Positions 1 through 5,694 of a stretch of 8,296 nucleotides of DNA are shown piece by piece. Made by a program: the position numbers and the translations under genes. Position 1 is the first letter of the stretch; every line of letters begins with the position of its first letter. The DNA comes from an uncultured Eubacteriaceae bacterium (GTDB lineage Bacteria > Bacillota > Clostridia > Lachnospirales > Lachnospiraceae). The notes beneath the pieces are model-generated. The model was given only the letters and a program-made list of their open reading frames with translations, was not told the DNA's origin and did not search any database. The DNA is taken from the NCBI GenBank assembly GCA_945938055.1, contig CAMEUH010000102.1, forward strand, positions 1 through 8,296. Reading direction: 5' to 3'.

Positions 1-56
1 TACAACACAGGCAGACACCGGTGGGAGTCCCTGTTCATGCCGGGTTTTCTGCCGGG
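1..56. other. GC-rich fragment at window edge, possible 3' end of a structured RNA
   Basis: This stretch is about 61% G+C (34 of 56 bases). The following 60 bases contain only 11 G or C, so there is a sharp compositional boundary near position 57. It holds the palindrome CACCGGTG (16-23), the near-palindrome GGGAGTCCC (23-31), a possible ACAGG/CCTGT stem (7-11 with 30-34) and a direct repeat of TGCCGGG (38-44 and 50-56). All three plus-strand frames stay open past it, but none gives a recognisable protein tail and each runs on into AT-rich sequence. A structured RNA end is therefore more likely than a CDS. The run around 9-25 reminds me of the 3' part of large-type SRP RNA from Lachnospiraceae, but this is memory only and unverified. 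Strand and identity remain open. Confidence 0.25.
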
Positions 57-260
57 CAAAGTTTGTTTACTTTGTGTATATATGTTCTTTTATTTATTAT
101 TTATCCAATCTTTATTTTTCTATGGTGTTTCATTTTACATTCCAGGATTAATATATCATTCGTAGGTTAGTATATTAATCCATGAAAGTTGTACCAGTAA
201 AGTCACGAACTGACTTAGTAATCGCACAGAATCATCTTCGGCAATTATTTTTTTGAACGA
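57..260. other. AT-rich intergenic region with short inverted repeats
   Basis: No gene is supported here. Structures seen are a weak CAAAGT/ACTTTG stem (57-62 with 69-74), a perfect 11-bp inverted repeat at 145-181 (listed separately), and a 6-bp AAGTCA/TGACTT stem around a 5-nt loop (200-216). A run of seven T lies at 248-254. That run has no convincing hairpin directly upstream on the plus strand, so I do not call a plus-strand terminator there. Confidence 0.5.
145..181. repeat. Perfect 11-bp inverted repeat with 15-nt spacer
   Basis: GGATTAATATA (145-155) is exactly complementary to TATATTAATCC (171-181), separated by 15 nt. Neither strand shows a T-run directly after it, so it is not a standard intrinsic terminator. 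It could be a protein-binding operator, a structured RNA element or a relic of recombination; the sequence alone does not decide. Confidence 0.6.
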
Positions 261-300
261 GAAAAGGAGCTGCGCACTAATTATTGAGTGCGACAGCTCC
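261..300 (-). terminator. Intrinsic terminator of the pyrB-pyrI operon
   Basis: GGAGCTG plus CGCACT (266-278) pairs with AGTGCG plus CAGCTCC (287-300), with one bulged base and an 8-nt loop. This gives a 13-bp stem. Read on the minus strand the stem is followed by CCTTTTCTCGTT, a short U-rich tail. It begins about 20 nt beyond the pyrI stop codon, the expected position for the operon terminator. On the plus strand no T-run follows the stem, so it should act mainly on minus-strand transcripts. Confidence 0.85.
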
Positions 301-320
301 ATGGATGTTTTATCATGAGT

Positions 321-746
321 TTATTTGTTATACTTCTCTTCACAATATTTGCAACGGTAAATCTGCTTTTCCTCATCGGTCAGGATAAAAATATGGTCTA
401 ACTCCTGTTCGATGGAGGTAATGCATCTTGGATTCTTGCATTTGATAACATTGGTAATGGTTTTTGGCAGGGTCAGCTCTTTCTTTTCCACAATCTTGCT
501 GTCTACGATGATGTTTACCGTGATGTTATGGTCGATGAAGCCAAGGATGTCAAGGTCAACAAGGTCGATTCCGCCTTCGATTTTGATAATGTCCTTTTTG
601 CCCATCTTGTTGCTGCGGGCATTTTTGATAATGGCAACGCAGCAGTCCAGCTTGTCCAGTCCCAGATTGTAGTAAATCTGCATACTTTTACCAGCCTTGA
701 TATGGTCTAAAACGATTCCGTTATGAAGTTCGCCAACGTTTAACAT
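321..746 (-). CDS. pyrI: Aspartate carbamoyltransferase regulatory subunit PyrI
   Basis: This is the 141-residue regulatory subunit of aspartate transcarbamoylase. In the known family it binds nucleotides (CTP/UTP inhibit, ATP activates in the E. coli enzyme) and joins catalytic trimers through a zinc domain. The N-terminal allosteric domain covers about residues 1-95, with VLDHIKAG (12-19) matching the nucleotide-contacting segment and MGKKDIIKIE (48-57) matching the conserved MGRKDLIKIE block. The C-terminal zinc domain has four cysteines at C103, C108, C132 and C135, with the CX4C and CX2C spacing of E. coli PyrI. The protein is about 12 residues shorter than E. coli PyrI (153), mostly at the termini. 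Its ATG overlaps the end of pyrB by 7 nt, and a strong GGAGGT site (within 751-759, inside pyrB) lies 6 nt upstream, indicating translational coupling. All key zinc ligands are present, so it should be functional. Confidence 0.96.
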   Translation of the reverse strand: MLNVGELHNGIVLDHIKAGKSMQIYYNLGLDKLDCCVAIIKNARSNKMGKKDIIKIEGGIDLVDLDILGFIDHNITVNIIVDSKIVEKKELTLPKTITNVIKCKNPRCITSIEQELDHIFILTDEEKQIYRCKYCEEKYNK

Positions 747-1660
747 GTTTCCACCTCCAGTAATGTGAGTATGAGTGCCATTCTTACATAGACACCGTAT
801 TGTGCCTGTTTGAAATAAGCGGCTCTTGGGTCGTCGTCCACTTCAACGGAGATTTCATTGACTCTTGGCAGTGGATGAAGAACAAGCATGTCCTCCCGGG
901 CAAGTGCCATTTTGGCTTTGTCCAGAATGTAGAAATCCTTCATGCGGACATAATCTTCTTCATTGAAGAAACGTTCTCTCTGTACACGGGTCATATACAG
1001 AATGTCAAGCTCCGGCATGACTTCTTCCAGAGTCTCTACTTCCTTATATTCCATATGCTTTTCATCCAGTACATCTTCGCGGATGTAATCCGGTACGCGA
1101 AGCTCCGGAGGAGAGATAAGAACAAAACGGATTCCGGTATACCGTGCAAGCGACTCAATTAGGGAATGAACGGTACGTCCGAATTTTAAATCACCACAGA
1201 GACCGATGGTAAGGTTGGAAAGACGTCCTTTTAAAGCACGGATGGTCATAAGGTCGGTTAAGGTCTGGGTCGGATGCTGATGACCGCCGTCACCGGCATT
1301 GATAACAGGAATCCCGGATTTACTTGCAGCAACCATTGGTGCACCCTCCTTCGGATGTCTCATGGCACAGATGTCAGCATAGCAGGAGATAACGCGGATG
1401 GTATCAGAAACGCTTTCGCCCTTGGCTGCCGAAGAGGAATCGGCAGAAGAAAAACCTAGGACAGAACCGCCAAGATTCAGCATTGCTGCTTCAAAACTAA
1501 GACGGGTACGAGTACTAGGTTCGTAAAATAAAGTGGCGAGCTTTTTACCTTCACAACATTTGGAAAACTTCTTCGGGTCAGCGGCAATCCGGTCCGCAAG
1601 ATCCAGTAAATCATTTAGTTCATTAACGGATAAATCTAATGGACTGAGTAAATGTTTCAT
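740..1660 (-). CDS. pyrB: Aspartate carbamoyltransferase catalytic subunit PyrB
   Basis: PyrB condenses carbamoyl phosphate and L-aspartate to N-carbamoyl-L-aspartate, the committed step of de novo pyrimidine synthesis in the cytoplasm. The 306-residue protein has the carbamoyl-phosphate motif STRTR within FYEPSTRTRLSFE, the mobile 80s-loop pattern SSSAAKGES with its active-site Ser and Lys, MRHP (catalytic-site Arg), GGHQHPTQ (active-site His), FGRT, the aspartate-binding loop MTRVQRERF, and the closing HPLPR motif. The frame extends upstream to a TTG at 1681, but the ATG at 1660 is preferred. An AAGGAG site lies 7 nt upstream of it, and the protein then begins MKHLLSPLDLS, like known PyrB proteins. 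It is the first gene of a two-gene operon with pyrI; the presence of pyrI implies an allosteric dodecamer rather than a bare trimer. Confidence 0.97.
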   Translation of the reverse strand: MKHLLSPLDLSVNELNDLLDLADRIAADPKKFSKCCEGKKLATLFYEPSTRTRLSFEAAMLNLGGSVLGFSSADSSSAAKGESVSDTIRVISCYADICAMRHPKEGAPMVAASKSGIPVINAGDGGHQHPTQTLTDLMTIRALKGRLSNLTIGLCGDLKFGRTVHSLIESLARYTGIRFVLISPPELRVPDYIREDVLDEKHMEYKEVETLEEVMPELDILYMTRVQRERFFNEEDYVRMKDFYILDKAKMALAREDMLVLHPLPRVNEISVEVDDDPRAAYFKQAQYGVYVRMALILTLLEVETC

Positions 1661-1695
1661 ATGCAAGCTCCTTAGTTTCAATTTTTTCTCATAAC

Positions 1696-1724
1696 ATTGT
1701 ACTATTATTTCCCGGAATAAACAA
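1696..1724 (-). promoter_or_regulatory. Putative sigma-A promoter of pyrBI
   Basis: On the minus strand the -10 is TACAAT (1696-1701) and the -35 is TTGTTT (1719-1724), with an exact 17-nt spacer. The start site would be near 1689, leaving a leader of only about 28 nt before the pyrB ATG. That is too short for a PyrR-type or UTP-type attenuator hairpin, so control is more likely at initiation. The spacer contains an imperfect palindrome, TTATT (1705-1709) against AATAA (1716-1720). Confidence 0.65.
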
Positions 1725-1814
1725 GGGAAAGATAAAAAAATTTCATTCGGGGTATTTAAGGGGTGATTTTTGGCGGGGGATGTGGTAACATTTTAGGTAG
1801 TGGAGGTGTTTTTT

Positions 1815-2531
1815 GTGGCTGAGAAATATATTGTGGAAGGATATGAATTTGATAGTTTAGAGGAAGCAAATGCGGCGAAAAAGGAATTGGATGCGGTAAA
1901 GTACATGGCGCAGAGAACAGAGAATTGTTCGCTGGAGGAAGCTTATCTGATTTATAAAAAAATTGTGGATGGAGATTTGTTTAAAACAGCGGTGGGCTAT
2001 GATTATCTGAGGGCACTGGAAGAATTTCTGTTGCAAAATGGTGTGTTTGATGTACAGGACGGAACACAGGAGGAAATGGAAGATTTTAGCCGGGATGAGG
2101 AAAAAATGCAACAGGCTGCATTGTATGGACAGCAGACTGCGGTAGAAGATAGCCAGGATACAGCAAAGCAGTCTTTGCAGGAAGAAAAGAAGGCAAAGAA
2201 GGAAAAGAAAGAGAAAAAAGAGAAAAAAAGAAAGCTTTCCGAAATCATTGCTGAGCCGGAAAAACCTTTGCCAAAAGAGGCAATCGAACTTGATAAGAAA
2301 CTGAAGCAGACAAAGGAATGGCTTAAGATGTCACTATTTTTTAATGTCCTTCTTGCGATTGGAATTGCAGTCATGATTTATATTGCATCGACCAGTTCCA
2401 ACGTGAATATTCTGAATTACGAAACGGCATTACAGGATAAGTATTCATCCTGGTCGGAGGAATTAAAGCAGAAGGAAGCTGAGCTTAAGGAACGGGAAAA
2501 GGCTGTGGAAGCGCTGGAAAAGAATCATTAA
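1815..2531 (+). CDS. Single-pass membrane protein with Lys-rich linker, function unknown
   Basis: I do not recognise this 238-residue protein. Residues 1-75 look like a helical acidic domain (start AEKYIVEGYEFDSLEEA). Residues 80-122 are Gln/Asp/Glu-rich and probably disordered. Residues 124-140 form a very Lys/Glu-rich stretch. One hydrophobic segment at about 173-192 (SLFFNVLLAIGIAVMIYIAS) is flanked on its N-terminal side by lysines, followed by a charged, coiled-coil-like tail at 200-238. The positive-inside rule suggests N-terminus in the cytoplasm and tail outside. There is no signal peptide. The start is GTG at 1815, with GGAGG (1802-1806) 8 nt upstream; an upstream GTG at 1800 overlaps that site and is unlikely. 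The lysine stretch is encoded by a 40-base purine-only run (2195-2234). It lies divergent from pyrB and 76 nt before the response regulator, so it may be cotranscribed with the signalling genes, but no functional link is shown. Confidence 0.85.
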   Translation: MAEKYIVEGYEFDSLEEANAAKKELDAVKYMAQRTENCSLEEAYLIYKKIVDGDLFKTAVGYDYLRALEEFLLQNGVFDVQDGTQEEMEDFSRDEEKMQQAALYGQQTAVEDSQDTAKQSLQEEKKAKKEKKEKKEKKRKLSEIIAEPEKPLPKEAIELDKKLKQTKEWLKMSLFFNVLLAIGIAVMIYIASTSSNVNILNYETALQDKYSSWSEELKQKEAELKEREKAVEALEKNH

Positions 2532-2561
2532 GGAAAACACACTTTTTTCATAGTTTGTCCA

Positions 2562-2567
2562 TATAAT
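2562..2567 (+). promoter_or_regulatory. Possible -10 element (TATAAT) before the response regulator
   Basis: A perfect TATAAT lies 41 nt before the chosen response regulator start. No good -35 hexamer is found at 16-18 nt spacing (the 17-nt position reads ACACTT), so the promoter may be weak or activator-dependent, for example autoregulated by the PhoB-like regulator itself. A start site near 2574 would exclude the ATG at 2575 for normal initiation and fits the ATG at 2608. Confidence 0.4.
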
Positions 2568-2607
2568 AAGCGTAATGGAAGTCATGACAGAAAGGACGGA
2601 ACCGGTG

Positions 2608-3288
2608 ATGGATAATAAGATGAAGATATTAGTGGTTGATGATGAGAGTAGAATGAGAAAGCTGGTAAAGGATTTTCTTGTGAAGAAGGATTTTGAAGTG
2701 CTTGAAGCGGAGAATGGTGAGCAGGCACTGGACATTTTCTTTGAGAATAAGGAGATTGCGCTTCTGATTCTGGATGTGATGATGCCGAAAATGGATGGCT
2801 GGGAGGTTTGTAAGGACATCCGGAAAAATTCCAGGGTTCCGATTATCATGCTGACGGCAAAATCGGACGAACGGGATGAACTTCTGGGATTTGAGCTGGG
2901 AGTGGATGAATATATCAGTAAACCATTCAGTCCAAAGATTCTTACGGCACGCGTGGATGCAATTATTCGAAGAACTTATCTGATTGATCAGAGTGAAATC
3001 GTAAAAGAAGGTCCGATTGAGATTGACAAGGCGGCACATACCGTGAAGATTCATGGGGAACCTGTGGAATTAAGTTTTAAGGAATTTGAACTTCTGGTTT
3101 ATTTTATCGATAATAAGGGAATTGCGTTATCAAGAGAGAAGATTCTGAATAATGTGTGGAATTATGATTATTTTGGTGACGCCAGAACCATCGATACCCA
3201 TGTGAAGAAGCTTCGCAAGAAAATGGGGGATGCAGGAGATTATATTAAGACAATCTGGGGTATGGGCTACAAATTTGAGTGTGAATAG
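2608..3288 (+). CDS. OmpR/PhoB-family response regulator transcription factor
   Basis: This is a cytoplasmic two-component regulator of 226 residues. The receiver domain (about 4-118) has the acidic pair D11-D12, the phosphoacceptor D56 in LILDVMMPKMDG, the switch threonine T83 in MLTAKSD, and K105-P106 in the SKPF motif. The C-terminal winged-helix DNA-binding domain (about 132-225) has the typical LSFKEFELL, ALSREKILNNVW, RTIDTHVKKLRKK and TIWGMGYKFE blocks. All phosphorylation residues are present. The frame extends up to an ATG at 2575, but that codon has no ribosome site and sits just after a TATAAT. The ATG at 2608 has AAAGGA (2591-2596) 11 nt upstream and gives the usual receiver start near MKILVVDDE; the ATG at 2620 is also possible. 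The histidine kinase gene follows after 19 nt. The target genes are not known; the adjacent lipoprotein gene is a natural candidate. Confidence 0.95.
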   Translation: MDNKMKILVVDDESRMRKLVKDFLVKKDFEVLEAENGEQALDIFFENKEIALLILDVMMPKMDGWEVCKDIRKNSRVPIIMLTAKSDERDELLGFELGVDEYISKPFSPKILTARVDAIIRRTYLIDQSEIVKEGPIEIDKAAHTVKIHGEPVELSFKEFELLVYFIDNKGIALSREKILNNVWNYDYFGDARTIDTHVKKLRKKMGDAGDYIKTIWGMGYKFECE

Positions 3289-3307
3289 AAAAAGAATCGA
3301 GGTATGA

Positions 3308-4849
3308 ATGACAATGAGACATTCCATCCGGATGAAGATTTCCATGATGATTCTTGCATGCTCCCTGTGCATGGTGGCAGCAATTATTTTCATGAATACG
3401 GTTTTTTTTGACCAATTCTATTTTAAAAACAGGGAAAGTGCTTTTGAGGTTGCATACGAGGTCGTGGATGACTGCCTTGCTGAGTATACAAATGGAAGCA
3501 TCGGGCAGGATGATTTTAAGCATAGGATGGAGATGGTGACGGCAGGCAATAACATTTCCATTATGATTATTAACAATGACTGGAGTATTTTCTATGCATC
3601 CATGAGAGATGTGGATGAATTCATCAGAAGACTTCAGAATTCTCTGTTTAATAAGATTCTTTCCGGTGAAAATCCGGATGAAATGAATGGCGTGGAAACC
3701 ATTGTGACAAGAGAGAACTACTCGATTTATGAAATTTATAATTCGAAAATGAACGATACGTATCTGGAATTGATTGGCAACATGACGGATGGAAAAATGG
3801 TTTATATGACGCTGGCGGTGAAGAGCATTAAAGAAAATGTGGCGATTTCCAACCGGTTTATTATTTATGTGGGACTGGCAGTTGCAATTATTGCGGCATT
3901 TGCTGCATTTATGACAGGTTCTTTTATTGCAAAACCAATCCGGGAACTTTCGGTGCTTGCTGAGAAAATGTCAGATTTGGATTTTGATGCCAGATATACC
4001 AGTGATGATAAGAGTGAAATCGGGCATCTGGGAAATAGCATGAATAAATTATCCGCGAAGCTTGAACAGACTATTTCAGAGTTAAAAAGTGCGAATGTGG
4101 AGTTATTGAAGGATATTGAAACCAAGGAGCAGGTGGATGAAATGAGGAAGGAATTCCTTTCCAATGTGTCTCATGAACTGAAAACACCAATCGCATTGAT
4201 TCAGGGTTACGCAGAGGGACTGAAGGAAGGAATCACGGATGATCCGGAGAATACGCAGTTTTACTGTGATGTCATTATGGACGAGGCATCCAAAATGAAC
4301 AGTATGGTGAAGAAACTTCTGACACTAAACCAGATGGAGTTTGGGAATGATCAGCTGGAAATGGATCGTTTTAATCTGATAGAGGTTATCCGGGCAGTCA
4401 TCCAGGCGAATAAATTGCTGGCTGACCAGAAACAGATAGAAATACAGCTTCATGGTGAAGAGAATATTGAAGTATGGGCGGATGAATATAAGATAGAAGA
4501 AGTCATTACGAATTACCTGACCAATGCCATTAATCATTGCACAGGGGAAAAGAAAATTCGGATTAATGTAACAGAGCAGGAGGGAACGGCACACGTAAGT
4601 GTATTTAATACGGGTGAGCCGATACCGGAGGAAGAACTGGATAATATCTGGGAAAAATTTTATAAGGTGGATAAAGCAAGAACCAGGGAATATGGCGGTA
4701 ACGGAATCGGGCTTTCGATTGTAAAGGCTGTCATGGAACAGCATCAGCAGAAGTTCGGTGTGAAAAATCATGAGGATGGAGTGGAGTTTTGGTTTGAGCT
4801 GGATGCGAAGGCATTGACAGAAACAGGAAAATATCAGTATAATATATAG
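3308..4849 (+). CDS. HAMP-domain sensor histidine kinase
   Basis: This 513-residue membrane kinase is the evident partner of the response regulator directly upstream. It has a first TM helix at about 12-34, an extracytoplasmic sensor region of about 150 residues (35-183) that I cannot assign to a family, a second TM helix at about 184-208, and a HAMP linker (about 206-258). The HisKA dimerisation domain has the phosphoacceptor H289 in NVSHELKTPIALIQGYAEG. The HATPase_c domain has an N-box (NYLTNAINH, 402-410), a G1 box of the VFNTG type (432-436) in place of the usual DTGPGI, the FYKVDKAR block, and a G2 box GNGIGLSIVK (464-473). The VFNTG variant occurs in VanS-like Gram-positive kinases. 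GAGG (3299-3302) lies 5 nt before the ATG at 3308; an in-frame ATG at 3314 is an alternative. All catalytic motifs are intact. The ligand is unknown. Confidence 0.95.
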   Translation: MTMRHSIRMKISMMILACSLCMVAAIIFMNTVFFDQFYFKNRESAFEVAYEVVDDCLAEYTNGSIGQDDFKHRMEMVTAGNNISIMIINNDWSIFYASMRDVDEFIRRLQNSLFNKILSGENPDEMNGVETIVTRENYSIYEIYNSKMNDTYLELIGNMTDGKMVYMTLAVKSIKENVAISNRFIIYVGLAVAIIAAFAAFMTGSFIAKPIRELSVLAEKMSDLDFDARYTSDDKSEIGHLGNSMNKLSAKLEQTISELKSANVELLKDIETKEQVDEMRKEFLSNVSHELKTPIALIQGYAEGLKEGITDDPENTQFYCDVIMDEASKMNSMVKKLLTLNQMEFGNDQLEMDRFNLIEVIRAVIQANKLLADQKQIEIQLHGEENIEVWADEYKIEEVITNYLTNAINHCTGEKKIRINVTEQEGTAHVSVFNTGEPIPEEELDNIWEKFYKVDKARTREYGGNGIGLSIVKAVMEQHQQKFGVKNHEDGVEFWFELDAKALTETGKYQYNI

Positions 4850-4876
4850 TTAATAGAGAAGCGATGGGAGGAAGCC

Positions 4877-5623
4877 ATGAAGAAAAGAATACTCTCGGTT
4901 TTGTTATGCATGGCATTGGTGGTGTCAGGCTGTTCATCTGTAATTGAACTGACCTCGGAAGAGGAAAATCTGGTTGCGGAATATGCGGCCGGTGTGGTGA
5001 TAAAGAAATATAAGGAAAGTAAAGGTCTTATTACTGATACGAAAAAAGAAGAACAGACCAACACGGACAATGCGGCAAAAGAGAATCCGACAACTGCCGA
5101 AACCATGGGAAGCGAGAATGGAATATCGGAAACCACGGGAACAGGTAGTGGACTGGTGGAAAATAACGGTCAGACAGACGGAAGTACTTCCGGATTACCG
5201 GCTGATGGAAATGCAGGTCCGGAGGATTCTGCCAGAGCACTGGAACAGGTTCTTAAGATACAGGGCGTTGAATTATCATACTTAGGTTATTCGGTGGAGG
5301 ATAAATATCCGGTTGAGGAATTTTCTTTCGGTGTGGAAGCCGGGAATAAGCATAAGCTTCTGGTTGTCGAATATGATGTATGGAATTCTGTGGATTTAGA
5401 TGCTGTCATGGAGGTAGATGCCACCCACGCTGTTATTAAGGCACAGATTAATGGTAGCAGTTCGGTGAATGTCTATAAGACCATGTTGAATAATGATTTA
5501 ATGAACATGAACGGAAGTACTTTTACACCGGGTGAAGCAAAAACGGGTGTCCTTATTTTCCGGATTACGGATGAAATGGCTGAAAATATTACTTCTGTAA
5601 ATATTAATGTAACAGAAAAGTAG
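4877..5623 (+). CDS. Secreted lipoprotein with a DUF4352-like C-terminal domain
   Basis: This 248-residue predicted lipoprotein has a Lys-Lys-Arg N-terminus, a hydrophobic core and the lipobox VVSGC, with the lipidated cysteine at C19. Residues 24-46 form a short helical segment. Residues 50-120 are a low-complexity Thr/Gly/Asn/Glu-rich spacer that probably tethers the folded part away from the membrane. Residues 121-248 are beta-rich (LLVVEYDVWNS, TFTPGEAKTGVLIFRI), and the order of strands resembles the Ig-like DUF4352/telokin-type domains of Gram-positive lipoproteins; this family call is by eye only. GGAGG (4867-4871) sits 5 nt before the ATG. The gene starts 27 nt after the histidine kinase gene, so it is probably cotranscribed with the two-component pair. 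It may be a sensor accessory or an output of the system. No enzyme motif is seen. Confidence 0.88.
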   Translation: MKKRILSVLLCMALVVSGCSSVIELTSEEENLVAEYAAGVVIKKYKESKGLITDTKKEEQTNTDNAAKENPTTAETMGSENGISETTGTGSGLVENNGQTDGSTSGLPADGNAGPEDSARALEQVLKIQGVELSYLGYSVEDKYPVEEFSFGVEAGNKHKLLVVEYDVWNSVDLDAVMEVDATHAVIKAQINGSSSVNVYKTMLNNDLMNMNGSTFTPGEAKTGVLIFRITDEMAENITSVNINVTEK

Positions 5624-5646
5624 AAAAGAAAATGAATGAATTTAAG

Positions 5647-5677
5647 AAGGCGTTAGGAAAATGTTTCCCAACGCCTT
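5647..5677. terminator. Bidirectional terminator between the lipoprotein gene and typA
   Basis: A 14-nt arm (5647-5660) pairs with 5664-5677 around a 3-nt loop, with one A/C mismatch; the core is AAGGCGTT/AACGCCTT plus GGAAA/TTTCC. On the plus strand the tail is TTTATTAATC; on the minus strand it is TTCTTAAATTC, preceded by an A-rich stretch. It lies 23 nt beyond the lipoprotein stop and 17 nt beyond the typA stop, so it can serve both convergent genes, although the U-tracts are modest. Confidence 0.8.
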
Positions 5678-5694
5678 TATTAATCATAAGATTT

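Noticed and set aside
1..165. Open plus-strand frame from the edge to a stop at 163-165, giving a hydrophobic tail
   Set aside because: The hydrophobic residues come simply from T-rich DNA. Other frames are also open here, and no family resemblance is visible.
800..1162. Opposite-strand open frames over pyrB, pyrI, the kinase and typA
   Set aside because: They overlap strongly conserved genes, lack ribosome binding sites and show no protein family features; they are coding shadows.
1661..1681. TTG codon at 1681 as the start of pyrB, adding seven residues
   Set aside because: The extension would be translated from the ribosome binding site itself (AAGGAG lies inside it), and the ATG at 1660 has ideal spacing and a family-like N-terminus.
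2214..2231. Programmed -1 frameshift at the A7 run, like the dnaX A-AAA-AAG heptamer
   Set aside because: In the zero frame the codons are AAA AAA AGA, which do not fit the X-XXY-YYZ phase, and no downstream stimulatory hairpin or meaningful alternate frame is evident.
2575..2607. ATG at 2575 as the response regulator start
   Set aside because: It lacks a ribosome binding site and lies about where transcription from the TATAAT at 2562 would begin. The ATG at 2608 gives a normal-length protein.
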